Origin: Bog-756 sp963769765
Lineage (GTDB): Bacteria > Actinomycetota > Acidimicrobiia > Acidimicrobiales > RAAP-2
NCBI GenBank assembly: GCA_963769765.1
Contig: CAVYNA010000004.1
Location: forward strand, 124,001 to 188,000
Length of the DNA stretch: 64,000 nucleotides
Direction of reading: 5' to 3'
Shown here: in pieces, positions 1 through 9,119 of the stretch
Position numbering within the stretch: the stretch's first letter is position 1
Layout of the letters: each line of letters opens with the position of its first letter
The notes under the pieces: generated by a model
What the model was told of the DNA's origin: nothing
What the model saw: the letters and a program-made list of their open reading frames with translations, nothing else
The model's database searches: none
Program-made: the position numbers and the translations under genes

Positions 1-1104
1 GAGTGCCGCACCCTCGAGCAGTCCATCCACGAATTGGCGGGCGGGCCGTTCAAGATCAACTCGGTCCCGCAGCTCCGGACCGTTCTCTACGACCAGCTCG
101 GCCTCACCCCGGCCCGCAAGACGAAGACGGGCTACTCCACGGACGCGCGGACCCTCGAGCAGCTCAGGGGTCAGCACCCGATCGTCGAGCGCCTCCTCCG
201 CTACCGGGAGGTCGAGAAGTTGCGCTCCACCTACGGCGAGAGCCTCGCCGCGGAAGTGGCGGAGGACGGTCGCATCCACGCGACCTTCCGCCAGACCGTC
301 GCCCGCACCGGCCGGCTCTCCTCCGACCGGCCGAACCTCCACAACATCCCGGTGCGCACCGAGGAGGGTCGCCGGTTCCGCGAGGCGTTCGTCCCGTCCG
401 CGGGACGCACGCTCCTCGTCGCCGACTACGACCAGATCGAGTTGCGCGCGATCGCACACCTGTCGGGCGACCCGGGGCTGACGAAAGCATTCGCCGCCGG
501 TGAGGACATCCACCGCACGGTCGCCGCCCGGGTGTTCGGAGTCGACCGCGACGAAGTCACCCTCGCGCAGCGTTCCACAGCGAAGATGGTCTCCTACGGG
601 CTCGCGTACGGCATGGAGGCGTACGGTCTCTCCCAGCGACTCGCGGTGCCGGTCGAAGAGGCACAAGCCATCCTCGAGGCCTACTTCGAAGCGTTCCCGT
701 CGGTGCGCGAGTACATGGATCACGCGGTGGCCGAGGCGCGGGAAGTCGGCTACACGGTCACGGCCTTCGGTCGGCGACGACCCCTTCCCGATCTCACATC
801 GACCCACTACCAACTGCGCCAGGGCGCCGAGCGCCAGGCGATGAACGCGGGCATCCAGGGCCTCGCCGCGGACCTCTTCAAGGTGGCGCTGGTCCGGCTC
901 GACGAAGGGCTCGAGTCGGGCGGGTTCGACTCCGACCTGGTCCTCCAGGTCCACGACGAGGTCTTGGTCGACGTCGTGCCGGATGAGTCCGAGGCGGTGG
1001 GCGCGCTGACCGAGGAGGCGCTCACGGGGGCGGCAGAACTCACGGTGCCGCTCAAGGTGGCGATGGCGTGGGGCGCCTCGTGGGCCGAAGCCAAGGGCGG
1101 CTGA
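1..1104 (+). CDS. polA: DNA polymerase I, C-terminal polymerase domain (5' end outside window)
   Basis: The reading frame is open from base 1, so this is the 3' two-fifths of polA; the N-terminal 5'-nuclease and exonuclease-like domains lie outside the window. Family A palm and fingers motifs are all present: motif A DYDQIELRAIAHLSGD near 424-471, motif B RSTAKMVSYGLAYGM near 571-615, and motif C LQVHDEVLV near 943-969. The fingers position that is Phe762 in E. coli is Tyr here (VSYGLAYG), as in mycobacterial PolA; Tyr at this site is known to reduce discrimination against dideoxynucleotides. The enzyme fills gaps in excision repair and replaces RNA primers. It ends about 170 bases before rpsA, the usual actinobacterial neighbour. 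Confidence 0.97.
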   Translation, partial: ECRTLEQSIHELAGGPFKINSVPQLRTVLYDQLGLTPARKTKTGYSTDARTLEQLRGQHPIVERLLRYREVEKLRSTYGESLAAEVAEDGRIHATFRQTVARTGRLSSDRPNLHNIPVRTEEGRRFREAFVPSAGRTLLVADYDQIELRAIAHLSGDPGLTKAFAAGEDIHRTVAARVFGVDRDEVTLAQRSTAKMVSYGLAYGMEAYGLSQRLAVPVEEAQAILEAYFEAFPSVREYMDHAVAEAREVGYTVTAFGRRRPLPDLTSTHYQLRQGAERQAMNAGIQGLAADLFKVALVRLDEGLESGGFDSDLVLQVHDEVLVDVVPDESEAVGALTEEALTGAAELTVPLKVAMAWGASWAEAKGG

Positions 1105-1175
1105 CCCGGGGCTCCACCGCTGGTTCGGCCGCCCGGACGCTCGACGAGGGGGCCCGGACGGGCGTCCTCGTCGGG

Positions 1176-1181
1176 TAGCCT
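1176..1181 (+). promoter_or_regulatory. Candidate -10 element (TAGCCT) for rpsA
   Basis: A TAnnnT hexamer sits in the polA-rpsA gap. The same class of hexamer lies directly before several start codons elsewhere in the window. Transcription from here would give rpsA a leader of roughly 85 bases, in contrast to the leaderless genes. No good -35 was seen. Confidence 0.4.
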
Positions 1182-1275
1182 TGAAGGCCGGCCACAACCG
1201 TGTGGCCCTGACCCTCACGCCGGAGAACCTGCGGGCCCGGTGCAGCACCGTCCGGAAAGCGAGCAACCGACCTTC

Positions 1276-2826
1276 ATGTCCGAAACCCAAAGCGTCACCG
1301 ACCGCACTGTCCTGCTCTCACCCGAGGCGATGGGCAGCTTCGACGAGAACGGGGTCTACGCCCCCCGCTCGGTCACCGAGGACGACCTCGATGGAGCCTC
1401 CCTCGAGGAGGCGATGGCGGGGACCATCGTCGAGTTCGACGACGGCGACCTGGTCGAGGGCACGATCGTCAAGATCGACCGTGACGAGGTCCTCCTCGAC
1501 ATCGGCTTCAAGTCGGAGGGTGTCATCCCGGTGCGGGAGCTCTCCATCCGCAACGACGTCGACCCGTCGGAGATCGTCAGCCTCGGCGAGTCGATCGAAG
1601 CACTCGTGCTCCAGAAAGAGGACAAGGAGGGTCGGCTGATCCTCTCGAAGAAGCGCGCGCAGTACGAGCGCGCCTGGGGCACCATCGAGCGCCTGAAGGA
1701 GGCGGACGAGGTGGTGACCGGCCCGGTCATCGAGGTGGTCAAGGGCGGCCTGATCGTCGACATCGGTCTCCGCGGCTTCCTCCCCGCGTCGTTGGTCGAG
1801 CTCCGGCGGGTCCGCGAGCTCCAGCCGTATGTCGGTCGGACCATCGAGGCGAAGATCATCGAGCTCGATCGCAACCGCAACAACGTGGTCCTCTCCCGCC
1901 GTGCATGGCTCGAGGAGACCCAGAAGGAACAGCGCGGCGAGTTCCTTGTCAACCTCAAGCCGGGCGAACGACGGAAGGGTGTCGTCTCGTCGGTCGTCAA
2001 CTTCGGCGCGTTCGTCGACCTCGGCGGCATGGACGGTCTCGTGCACGTCTCAGAGCTCTCGTGGAAGCACGTCGACCATCCGTCTTCGGTCGTGTCGGTC
2101 GGCGACGAGATCGACGTCGAGGTCCTCGACGTGGACCTGGCCAAGGAGCGCATCAGCCTCTCGCTCAAGGCCACCCAGACCGACCCGTGGCAGGAGTTCG
2201 CCAACTCCCACCAAGTGGGCGAGCTGGTCTACGGACGGATCACCAAGCTGGTGCCCTTCGGCGCATTCGTCCAGGTGGGCGATGGCATCGAGGGACTCGT
2301 CCACATCTCGGAGATGGCGGGCCACCATGTCGATCTGCCCGAGCAGGTCGTCACGCCCGGCGAAGAGCTCTGGGTGAAGATCATCGACATCGACCTGCAG
2401 CGCCGCCGGATCAGCCTCTCGATCAAGCAGGCGGCCGAGGGCGGCGAGGTCTCAGAGGAGTACCGCGAGGCATTCGGCGAGCACGCCTACGACTCGGAGG
2501 GGAACTACGTGGGTCCCTTCGAATTCGCGGAGGCCGACTTCACGCCGGAGACCGAAGCCCAGGCGGCGTGGGCCGACTACGTCGCAGAGCACGGGCCGGC
2601 TGACGGCGAGGGTGGACCGGCCGACGGCGAAGCGGCCGGCGCAGCGCCCGGCGAAGCGGCCGGCGCAGCGCCCGACACGGCAGCAACTCCGCCGGCCTCC
2701 GACGCGGCTCCGCCAGCACCGGAAGCGGCAGCGCCGGAAGCAGCACCAGCAGCGCCGGAGGCCGCGCCCGCCGCGCCCGACGCGACAGCCCCGGAGCCTG
2801 CGGCCGCCGGGGGAGAGGGCGCCTGA
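1276..2826 (+). CDS. rpsA: 30S ribosomal protein S1
   Basis: Four S1 (OB-fold) RNA-binding repeats are visible in series at about residues 35-115, 125-195, 210-285 and 297-370. Repeats 3 and 4 have the canonical VVNFGAFVDL and LVPFGAFVQV signatures. Four repeats is the actinobacterial form; proteobacterial S1 has six. The last 90 residues are a low-complexity Ala/Pro/Glu tail with GEAAGAAP repeats. The ATG at 1276 (MSETQ) is preferred over the upstream in-frame GTG at 1240, because homology-like sequence begins after it. The protein helps mRNA bind the 30S subunit; in an organism with many leaderless mRNAs its role may be narrower (inference). coaE, the usual next gene, is 20 kb away. Confidence 0.95.
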   Translation: MSETQSVTDRTVLLSPEAMGSFDENGVYAPRSVTEDDLDGASLEEAMAGTIVEFDDGDLVEGTIVKIDRDEVLLDIGFKSEGVIPVRELSIRNDVDPSEIVSLGESIEALVLQKEDKEGRLILSKKRAQYERAWGTIERLKEADEVVTGPVIEVVKGGLIVDIGLRGFLPASLVELRRVRELQPYVGRTIEAKIIELDRNRNNVVLSRRAWLEETQKEQRGEFLVNLKPGERRKGVVSSVVNFGAFVDLGGMDGLVHVSELSWKHVDHPSSVVSVGDEIDVEVLDVDLAKERISLSLKATQTDPWQEFANSHQVGELVYGRITKLVPFGAFVQVGDGIEGLVHISEMAGHHVDLPEQVVTPGEELWVKIIDIDLQRRRISLSIKQAAEGGEVSEEYREAFGEHAYDSEGNYVGPFEFAEADFTPETEAQAAWADYVAEHGPADGEGGPADGEAAGAAPGEAAGAAPDTAATPPASDAAPPAPEAAAPEAAPAAPEAAPAAPDATAPEPAAAGGEGA

Positions 2827-2834
2827 GCGCGCCA

Positions 2835-2853
2835 CGGCCCGACGATCGGGCCG
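2835..2853. terminator. Hairpin between convergent rpsA and opp operon
   Basis: A perfect 8-bp inverted repeat CGGCCCGA / TCGGGCCG with a 3-base loop sits between the rpsA stop and the stop of the convergent ATPase gene. Being symmetric, it could end transcription from both sides. There is no U-tract, which is common in high-GC actinobacteria. Confidence 0.6.
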
Positions 2854-2858
2854 GCCGA

Positions 2859-4049
2859 TCAGATCTGGCTGGAGACCGACCCGTCGGACTCGGCGTCCGA
2901 GTCGGTACCGGTACCGACATCCACTCCTGAGCCGATGCCAGGTTCCGCTGCGGCACTCGAAATGGCGTCCCCGTCCGCGGGCCGACGCTGATCGCTGCCT
3001 TCCCCGATGAGCGGGAAGTGGCAGGCCACCTGATGACCCGGCGCGACCTCGCGCATCAGCGGCTCCTCCTCGGCGCAGCGCACCTGTGCGTACGGGCAAC
3101 GCGTGCGGAAGCGGCAGCCCGACGGCGGATCGAGCGGAGAGGGGAGCTCACCCTTCAGCGGGATGTGGTCGGAGGCGTGGTCCGGATCGGGTTCGGGAAT
3201 GGAGGCGAGCAGCGCCTCCGTGTACGGATGGGTCGCCGACCGGTACAGCTCGTCGGAGCTGGCGATCTCGACCAGCTTCCCGAGGTACATCACCGCCACC
3301 CGGTCGCTCACGTTCTTCACGACGGCGAGATCGTGGGCGATGAAGACCATGGTGAGGGAGAACTTCGCCTTCAAGTCGGCGAGCAGGTTGAGGATCTGTG
3401 CCTGCACCGACACGTCGAGCGCCGAGACCGGTTCGTCGCAGATGAGCAGCTCCGGTTCGCCCATGAGTGCCCGGGCGATGCTGATCCGCTGGCACTGACC
3501 GCCGGAGAACTCCTGGGGCCGCCGGTCGCCGGCGGTGTCCGGGTCGATGCCGACGGCCTCGAGCATCTCGCGTACCTTGTCGGCCCGTTCCGTCCGCGTG
3601 CCGCGCTTCCAGATGACCAGCGGTTCGGCGACGATGTCCTTGACACGTCGCCGTGGGTTGAGCGACGAGATCGGGTCCTGGAAGATCATCTGGATCTTGG
3701 TCCGGGCCTGGCGGAGCTGGCGCGACGACATCGCCGCGAGGTCCTGGCCGAGGAAGGTGATCGCGCCCGATGTCGGCGGTTGCACCTGCACCAACGTGCG
3801 CCCAGTGGTCGACTTGCCGCACCCCGACTCGCCGACCAGCCCCAAGGTCTCGCCGCGCCTGACCTCGAAGCTGACCCCCGAGACGGCTTGCACCCGTCGC
3901 GAGCCGCTCTTGAACTCGACGACCAGGTCCTTGACGGAGAGCACACGGTCGGTGTCGGGACCCGCGCCGCTGACGCCCGCGCCGGCGCCCCCGCCCGACC
4001 CGGTTCCGGCCGATGTTGGAGCCCCGTCGCCGTCGACGGCGACATTCAC
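2859..4049 (-). CDS. Oligopeptide/dipeptide ABC transporter ATP-binding protein (OppF/DppF type)
   Basis: ABC ATPase of 396 residues. Walker A GESGCGKST is at 73-81, the ABC signature FSGGQ at 181-185 (with Cys following, FSGGQCQR), and Walker B LLICDEP at 201-207. The C-terminal extension CRFRTRCPYAQVRC is typical of the oligopeptide transporter ATPase family. The first 35 residues are a Gly/Ala/Thr-rich extension. It powers uptake through the two permeases encoded upstream. Its start overlaps the OppD-type gene by 4 bases (ATGA), indicating translational coupling; it is the last gene of a five-gene minus-strand operon. Substrate (peptide, nickel or sugar oligomer) cannot be told from sequence alone. 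Confidence 0.93.
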   Translation of the reverse strand: MNVAVDGDGAPTSAGTGSGGGAGAGVSGAGPDTDRVLSVKDLVVEFKSGSRRVQAVSGVSFEVRRGETLGLVGESGCGKSTTGRTLVQVQPPTSGAITFLGQDLAAMSSRQLRQARTKIQMIFQDPISSLNPRRRVKDIVAEPLVIWKRGTRTERADKVREMLEAVGIDPDTAGDRRPQEFSGGQCQRISIARALMGEPELLICDEPVSALDVSVQAQILNLLADLKAKFSLTMVFIAHDLAVVKNVSDRVAVMYLGKLVEIASSDELYRSATHPYTEALLASIPEPDPDHASDHIPLKGELPSPLDPPSGCRFRTRCPYAQVRCAEEEPLMREVAPGHQVACHFPLIGEGSDQRRPADGDAISSAAAEPGIGSGVDVGTGTDSDAESDGSVSSQI

Positions 4050-5197
4050 GGCGACGCCACTTCGGCACCACCGGCGGACACGTCACCGGCGGACACGTCG
4101 CCGGCGGGCACGTCCCCGCCGGCACCGCCGACGGGCCGATCCGGTGCGGTCGAGGTGCCGTTGACCAGGGGGAACCAGCACGCAAAGAGATGGTCGGGAG
4201 AGCCGGCCGTGCGGAGGGGCGGCACCGACTCTCGGCACTTGTCCTGCGCGTAGGGACAACGCGGAGCGAACCGGCACCCCTTCGGCGGGTGGATGAGGTC
4301 CGGGGGCCGTCCGGCGATCGCGCGGAGGCGCACGCCGCTCGGGTCGGCGAGCCGGGGGATCGAGTCCATCAGGGCCCGGGTGTAGGGCATGTGGGTGTCG
4401 GCGAAGAGCGTCCGCGTCGGCGCGCGCTCGACCACCTGACCGGCGTACATGACGACGATCTCGTCCGCCCGGCTCGCGACGACGCCCAGGTCGTGGGTGA
4501 CGAGCACCACCGCCATGTGCCGTTCGCGCTGGAGCTCGGCGAGGAGGTCGAGGATCTGGGCCTGGACCGTGACGTCGAGGCCGGTCGTCGGCTCGTCGGC
4601 GAGAACGAGGCGTGGCGCGCAGGCAAGTGCGATCGCGATCATCACCCGCTGACGCATGCCGCCGGAGAGCTGGAACGGATACCAACGGACCCGCTCCTCC
4701 GGGGAGGGGATCCCGACCGAGCGCAACAGCTCGACGGCCGTCGAGGTGGCGTTCTTCTTGTCCATGTCCAGGTGGAGACAGAGCGACTCCGAGATCTGCT
4801 TCCCGATCCGCTTGACCGGATTGAGGGCGGTCATCGGGTCTTGGAAGATCATGCTGAGCTCGGCGCCCCAGACCTGACGGAGCTGATCGGGCTCGAGCGA
4901 TGTGAGCTCGAGTCCGGCGAAGCGCACCGTGCCGCTCTTCACGACATCGCGGACCGGGAGGAGTCCCATGATCGACCGCGAGAGCACGGTCTTGCCCGAG
5001 CCGGACTCCCCGACGATGCCGAGGGTCGTCCCCTCCTTCACCGTCAGCGACACGCCGTCGACCGCGTGGACGGTGCCACGACTGGTCCGGAATGACGTGT
5101 GCAGGTCCTCGACGACGAGCAGTGGCTCGTTCGAACTCCCCACGGTGCGGAACTGCAGGCGGTCGGCCGCATCGATCGTCGAGCGCCTGCCCATCAC
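4046..5197 (-). CDS. Oligopeptide/dipeptide ABC transporter ATP-binding protein (OppD/DppD type)
   Basis: 383-residue ABC ATPase with Walker A GESGSGKT at 63-70, the LSGGMRQRV signature and Walker B RLVLADEP, followed by the D-loop LDVTVQ. The C-terminal motif CRFAPRCPYAQDKC matches the peptide-transporter ATPase C-terminal domain. It pairs with the OppF-type ATPase to form the heterodimeric motor. Both ends overlap neighbours by 4 bases (ATGA), so it is tightly coupled to the permease gene before it and the second ATPase after it. The last 40 residues are a Gly/Ala/Asp repeat-like tail (AGDVSAGDVSAGG), a low-complexity addition not needed for function. Confidence 0.93.
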   Translation of the reverse strand: MMGRRSTIDAADRLQFRTVGSSNEPLLVVEDLHTSFRTSRGTVHAVDGVSLTVKEGTTLGIVGESGSGKTVLSRSIMGLLPVRDVVKSGTVRFAGLELTSLEPDQLRQVWGAELSMIFQDPMTALNPVKRIGKQISESLCLHLDMDKKNATSTAVELLRSVGIPSPEERVRWYPFQLSGGMRQRVMIAIALACAPRLVLADEPTTGLDVTVQAQILDLLAELQRERHMAVVLVTHDLGVVASRADEIVVMYAGQVVERAPTRTLFADTHMPYTRALMDSIPRLADPSGVRLRAIAGRPPDLIHPPKGCRFAPRCPYAQDKCRESVPPLRTAGSPDHLFACWFPLVNGTSTAPDRPVGGAGGDVPAGDVSAGDVSAGGAEVASP

Positions 5198-6153
5198 AGC
5201 AGTCCCTCGCGGATGTCGAAGCGCTGGCGGAGCCGGTCACCGATCAGGTTGATGGAGAGGAGCAGCAGGAACATCGCGAGCGCCGGCCACAACATGATGT
5301 AGGGATTGATGCTGAGCAGCCCGTTGCTGGTGCCTTCGTTGATCATGTTGCCCCAGGAGGGTGTGGGCAGCGCCACCGACAGCCCGAGGAAGGCGAGCGA
5401 CCCTTCGAGCACGATGACGCCGGCCACCGTGATGAGCCCGAAGGTGAGGGCGACCGGCACGACATTCGGAAGGATCTCGCGGAAGAGGATTCTCGACGTC
5501 GTGGCGCCCATGGTCTTCGCCGCGATGACGAAGTCGCGGCTCGCGAACGCGAGGCTCGAGGCGCGGACCACGCGGAACATCAGCGGGATGGTCCCGACCC
5601 CGATGATCAGGGTGATCTTGAAGAGCGACTGTCCCCAGAAGGCGACGATCGCGATGAGCGCGACGATCGCCGGAAACGCGAGGATGACGAAGGAGCCGGC
5701 GTTGAGTGCCGAGTCGAGCCGTCCGCCTTTGTAGCCGGCGACGAGCCCGAGCGTGCCGCCGACCAGCATCCCGATCGCGACCGAGACGAACCCGACGACG
5801 AGTGAGACCCGTGCGCCGAAGATGAGCCGGCTCAGCAGGTCGCGGCCGAGGTCGTCGGTGCCGAGCAGGTGGTGGATGCTCGGCGACGCGTTGATCACCG
5901 AGTAGTCCTGGAAGTCGGGATTGGGGAGGGGGAGCACGTTTGCCAGCACGGCGAGCAGGACCACGAGACCGACGAAGCTGATCGCGAACCAGAAGAGGAA
6001 CCCCATCGGCTTGCTGACGAGGACGTCATCGGAGTCGAGCAGCTCGGTCTGACGGGAGAGGACCATCTCGCCGACCGCCGCCTGCCCGGGCAGGCGGTCG
6101 GTCAACAGCTGGCTCGACGCACGGGTGTCCGTGAGCTCGCGGTCGTCAGGCAC
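5194..6153 (-). CDS. Peptide ABC transporter permease (OppC/DppC type)
   Basis: 319 residues with about six membrane segments, the first near residues 50-75 after a cytoplasmic N-terminus. The ATPase-contact EAA loop reads AAKTMGATTSRILFREILPN, typical of the DppC/OppC subfamily. The LLGTDDLGRDLLSRLIFGAR stretch after the first membrane segment is the family's periplasmic-side signature (GTD..GRD). It forms the membrane channel with the OppB-type permease, whose stop lies 3 bases upstream of this start, and it overlaps the downstream OppD gene by 4 bases. Confidence 0.93.
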   Translation of the reverse strand: MPDDRELTDTRASSQLLTDRLPGQAAVGEMVLSRQTELLDSDDVLVSKPMGFLFWFAISFVGLVVLLAVLANVLPLPNPDFQDYSVINASPSIHHLLGTDDLGRDLLSRLIFGARVSLVVGFVSVAIGMLVGGTLGLVAGYKGGRLDSALNAGSFVILAFPAIVALIAIVAFWGQSLFKITLIIGVGTIPLMFRVVRASSLAFASRDFVIAAKTMGATTSRILFREILPNVVPVALTFGLITVAGVIVLEGSLAFLGLSVALPTPSWGNMINEGTSNGLLSINPYIMLWPALAMFLLLLSINLIGDRLRQRFDIREGLL

Positions 6154-6156
6154 CGG

Positions 6157-7101
6157 TCACTCGCGGATCACTCGGGGATCGACCACGGTGAACAGGAAGT
6201 CGACGATGAACTGGAGCACGACGTACGCGATCGCGACGACGAGGGAGATGCCCTGGACGACGAGGTAGTCGCGCTGTTGGACCGCATAGACCAGCGAGTA
6301 CCCGAGCCCGTCCATCGCGAAGAGCCACTCGACGATGAAGGTGCCGGCGAGCAGCGCACCGATGTTGACCCCCGCGGCAGCCATGAGGGAGAACGTCGAG
6401 GGACGGAAGGCGTGGCGGACCATGATCCGGTTGTTGGAGAGGCCCTTCGAGCGGGCCATGGTGATGAAGTCCTCCTGCAGGGTGCTGATGAGATCCGAGC
6501 GCAGCAGACGGTAGTAGACGGCGATCGAACCGGCGGTGAGCGCGACCGAGGGCAGCACCATGTCCTGCAGGTTCTGTGCAGGATTCTGGGAGAAGGGGAC
6601 ATAGCCCGTCGCGTGGAACCAGCCCAACCCCACGGCGAACACCGCCACGAGGATCGGGGCGATCACGAACGGCGGCAGTGCGAGCAGCCCGAAGGTGGTC
6701 GTCGTCGAGATGTTGTCGAGCGCCCGGTTCGGCCGCCGCGAGGTGACCAGGGCGAGCGGAATTGCGATGCCGAAGGCGAGGATCTGCGAGATCAGGATGA
6801 GCTCGATGTCGATGGGGACGCCGGTCGCGAGGATCCGGGTCACCGGCTCGTGGTCGAGGTAGGACTGGCCGAGATTGCCGTGGAAGACCGCGTTGAGCCA
6901 GATCCAGTACTGCTCGTACAGCGGCTTGTCGAGTCCCATCTGCGCGTTGAGGATCGCGCGGTTGTGCGGGGTGGCGTTCGGTCCGAGGATGACCGCGGCA
7001 GGGTCGCCGGGAAGGAGGTGCACCAGCAGGAACACGAGGATCGAGATGATGAACGAGACGATCACCAACTGGATGATTCTGCGAATGAAGTACGTGGTCA
7101 T
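6157..7101 (-). CDS. Peptide ABC transporter permease (OppB/DppB type)
   Basis: 314 residues, starting MTTYFIRRIIQ at the ATG whose complement is 7099-7101; longer upstream starts in this frame run into the binding-protein gene on the same strand and are rejected. The first membrane helix is directly at the N-terminus (IRRIIQLVIVSF), as in DppB. The HLLPGDPA motif follows it, and the EAA loop reads ARSKGLSNNRIMVRHAFRPS. It sits 32 bases downstream of the binding-protein gene and 3 bases before the second permease, in the normal order for this transporter class. Confidence 0.93.
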   Translation of the reverse strand: MTTYFIRRIIQLVIVSFIISILVFLLVHLLPGDPAAVILGPNATPHNRAILNAQMGLDKPLYEQYWIWLNAVFHGNLGQSYLDHEPVTRILATGVPIDIELILISQILAFGIAIPLALVTSRRPNRALDNISTTTTFGLLALPPFVIAPILVAVFAVGLGWFHATGYVPFSQNPAQNLQDMVLPSVALTAGSIAVYYRLLRSDLISTLQEDFITMARSKGLSNNRIMVRHAFRPSTFSLMAAAGVNIGALLAGTFIVEWLFAMDGLGYSLVYAVQQRDYLVVQGISLVVAIAYVVLQFIVDFLFTVVDPRVIRE

Positions 7102-7133
7102 CGGTGCACCGGGGGACGCCGTCGTCCGTGCCG

Positions 7134-8834
7134 CTATCTGGCCAGCCAGACCTGTGTGGGTTGGAAGACACCCTCGTCGTAGGCATATCCGGGGGAGCCG
7201 TCCGGCAGGACCGGGTTCGCGAAATTCTGCACGCGGTTCGCAGCCACCTCTGAGAAGTAGAACTGCGAGATCCACAGGTAGGGGAGGTCCGCGGCGAGCC
7301 GGTCGTTGAGCGTCTGGTAGGCCTTGACCCGTGTGGCCTGGTCGGTGGTGTGCCGTCCCGTGAGGAGGGCCGATTCGAGCTGTGGATCGTTGTTGCGCGG
7401 GAAGTTGAGGCCGATGGTGCCGATCGGCTTGACGGTCGTCGTCGAGAACCAGACGTAGTTGAGATCGGGATTGGTCGCGCCGAACTGGTAGAGGGTGACC
7501 GCGTGGAAATTGCCCGTGACGAAGTCGGCGATGATCTGCGCCTGCTGCACCTGGGTGAGGGTGACCTCGAATCCGACCTGTTGCCACATCTGCTGGATGA
7601 GCTGGATGAGCTTCACGTAGAGCGGGTCGGGGATGGTGGCCAACTGGATCGACGGGGTGCCGCGCTCCGCTTTGTACTGGTCGACGAGGGACTTGGCGCC
7701 CGCCGGGTCGTAGGTCGGGAACTTGGTGTCGTTGTAATACGGCGAACTGGGCAGGAAGAGCCCGGTGACCTTGGTGGCGAAGCCCCCGCCGTAGATGGCG
7801 AGGATCTCGCTCGTGTTGAGGCTCTTCGCCAGTGCCTGTCTGATGCGCAGATCGTCGGTCGGCGGAGCGGCGCAATTGAGCATGACGGAGGTGACCGTCG
7901 GCTCGCCGATCACGCCGGTCCGGGTGTCGACGAGCTGGTAACCAGAGCCGCCCGAGCCGGAGAAGCGGCTGATGGTGTCCGCGTCGGTCGACTGGATCAT
8001 GTCGACCGCCCCCGAGCGGAGCGAGGCCTCGCGTTGGGTGGTGTCCGGGATCGGCCGGAAGGTGATCTGGTCGAGATAGGGGAGGCCCTGACGCCAGTAG
8101 TTCGGATTGCGGACCGCGGTGAAGTGGTCGTTGGGCTGCCAGTCCGAGTAGACGAAGGGCCCCGTGCCGATCGGCTTCGGCGCCGCGTTGGGATTCGCGG
8201 CCGCCGCCTGGATCATCGCCTCGCCGACGATGTAACCGACCTGGGTGGTGTTGGTGAGACCTTCGGGAAACGTCGGATTGGGCGCCGACAGGGTGAACGC
8301 GACCGTCATGGCGTCCGGCGTGGCAACCGAGCTGACCTGGAGGAGGGCCTGTGCCACGAGCGGAGACGCGAGCAGCGCGTCGTAGTTGGCTTTGACGACG
8401 GCGGCCGTGAGATCGGAGCCGTCGTGGAACTTGACGCCGGGACGGATGGTGAGCGTCCAGACGTCGAATGTGGAATTCGGTGTCACCGAGGTGGCCAGGT
8501 ACGGCTTGACCGAACCGTCGGCACCCACCCAGAGCAGTGGGTCGTAGACCGTGCCTGCGTAGAGGAACCCGTTGGTATCCCAGTGGTTGCTGGCAGGGTA
8601 GAACCCGTCGATCTCCGCCAGCGTGCCGACCGTGAGCGACCCCCCGTGCACCGGGGTGCCGGTGCCGACGCCGGGCTTCGAACCGGTGCCGGTGCTCGTG
8701 GTCGAAGAACCTGACGAGCCCGACGAACAGCCCGCGAGCCCTGCCGCGGCGGTCGCACCGAGCATCACCACGCCCCCGGTCGCAGCGCTCCGCGTCAGGA
8801 AGGTCCGACGGTCGAGGTGGTTTGCGTCCGTCAT
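7134..8834 (-). CDS. Peptide-type ABC transporter solute-binding lipoprotein, Tat-exported (SBP family 5)
   Basis: 566 residues, first gene of the five-gene transporter operon. The N-terminus has a twin-arginine motif (DRRTFLTRS) followed by a hydrophobic stretch and a lipobox LAGC, so the mature protein should be a Tat-exported, lipid-anchored lipoprotein. A Ser/Gly/Thr linker follows. The family-5 fold is recognised from VKPYLATSVTPNSTFDVW, the LTIRPGVKFHDGSDLTA segment and the FVYSDWQPNDHFTAVRNPNY segment. It captures the substrate outside the cell and delivers it to the permeases. Tat rather than Sec export implies folding or cofactor binding before export (inference). No promoter was identified in the 285-base gap before the divergent glycosyltransferase gene. 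Confidence 0.92.
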   Translation of the reverse strand: MTDANHLDRRTFLTRSAATGGVVMLGATAAAGLAGCSSGSSGSSTTSTGTGSKPGVGTGTPVHGGSLTVGTLAEIDGFYPASNHWDTNGFLYAGTVYDPLLWVGADGSVKPYLATSVTPNSTFDVWTLTIRPGVKFHDGSDLTAAVVKANYDALLASPLVAQALLQVSSVATPDAMTVAFTLSAPNPTFPEGLTNTTQVGYIVGEAMIQAAAANPNAAPKPIGTGPFVYSDWQPNDHFTAVRNPNYWRQGLPYLDQITFRPIPDTTQREASLRSGAVDMIQSTDADTISRFSGSGGSGYQLVDTRTGVIGEPTVTSVMLNCAAPPTDDLRIRQALAKSLNTSEILAIYGGGFATKVTGLFLPSSPYYNDTKFPTYDPAGAKSLVDQYKAERGTPSIQLATIPDPLYVKLIQLIQQMWQQVGFEVTLTQVQQAQIIADFVTGNFHAVTLYQFGATNPDLNYVWFSTTTVKPIGTIGLNFPRNNDPQLESALLTGRHTTDQATRVKAYQTLNDRLAADLPYLWISQFYFSEVAANRVQNFANPVLPDGSPGYAYDEGVFQPTQVWLAR

Positions 8835-9106
8835 CCGACCCGTGCCTGCCCGGTTGGTCGCTTCACGTCATCCCCCACTGCTTCCTCCCCGATCGGCGTT
8901 CCCCATCACCGCACCACCTGCACTCGACGGGCTCAGGTGGCTGATGGCAGGGCCGCTCGATCGGAGCGACTCTGCCACAGGAGGAGCCCGTGTTGGGGGC
9001 ACGTTACTGCGGAGAGTGCCCAAGGTCCATGGGACGCGCCCGGCTGCTGGGTGACCGCGACCTCCGGGCGGAGCGACGGCCACTGGGGCGGTTCCGCCCC
9101 GCTGGG

Positions 9107-9112
9107 TACCAT
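9107..9112 (+). promoter_or_regulatory. -10 element (TACCAT) for a leaderless glycosyltransferase mRNA
   Basis: TACCAT ends 7 bases before the ATG at 9120, so transcription should start at or next to the initiation codon. This supports 9120 as the start. No clear -35 was seen. Confidence 0.5.
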
Positions 9113-9119
9113 GCGGGCC

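Noticed and set aside
3018..5095. Long plus-strand open frames through the opp ATPase genes
   Set aside because: They are complements of two clear ABC ATPases and have no start signals or motifs.
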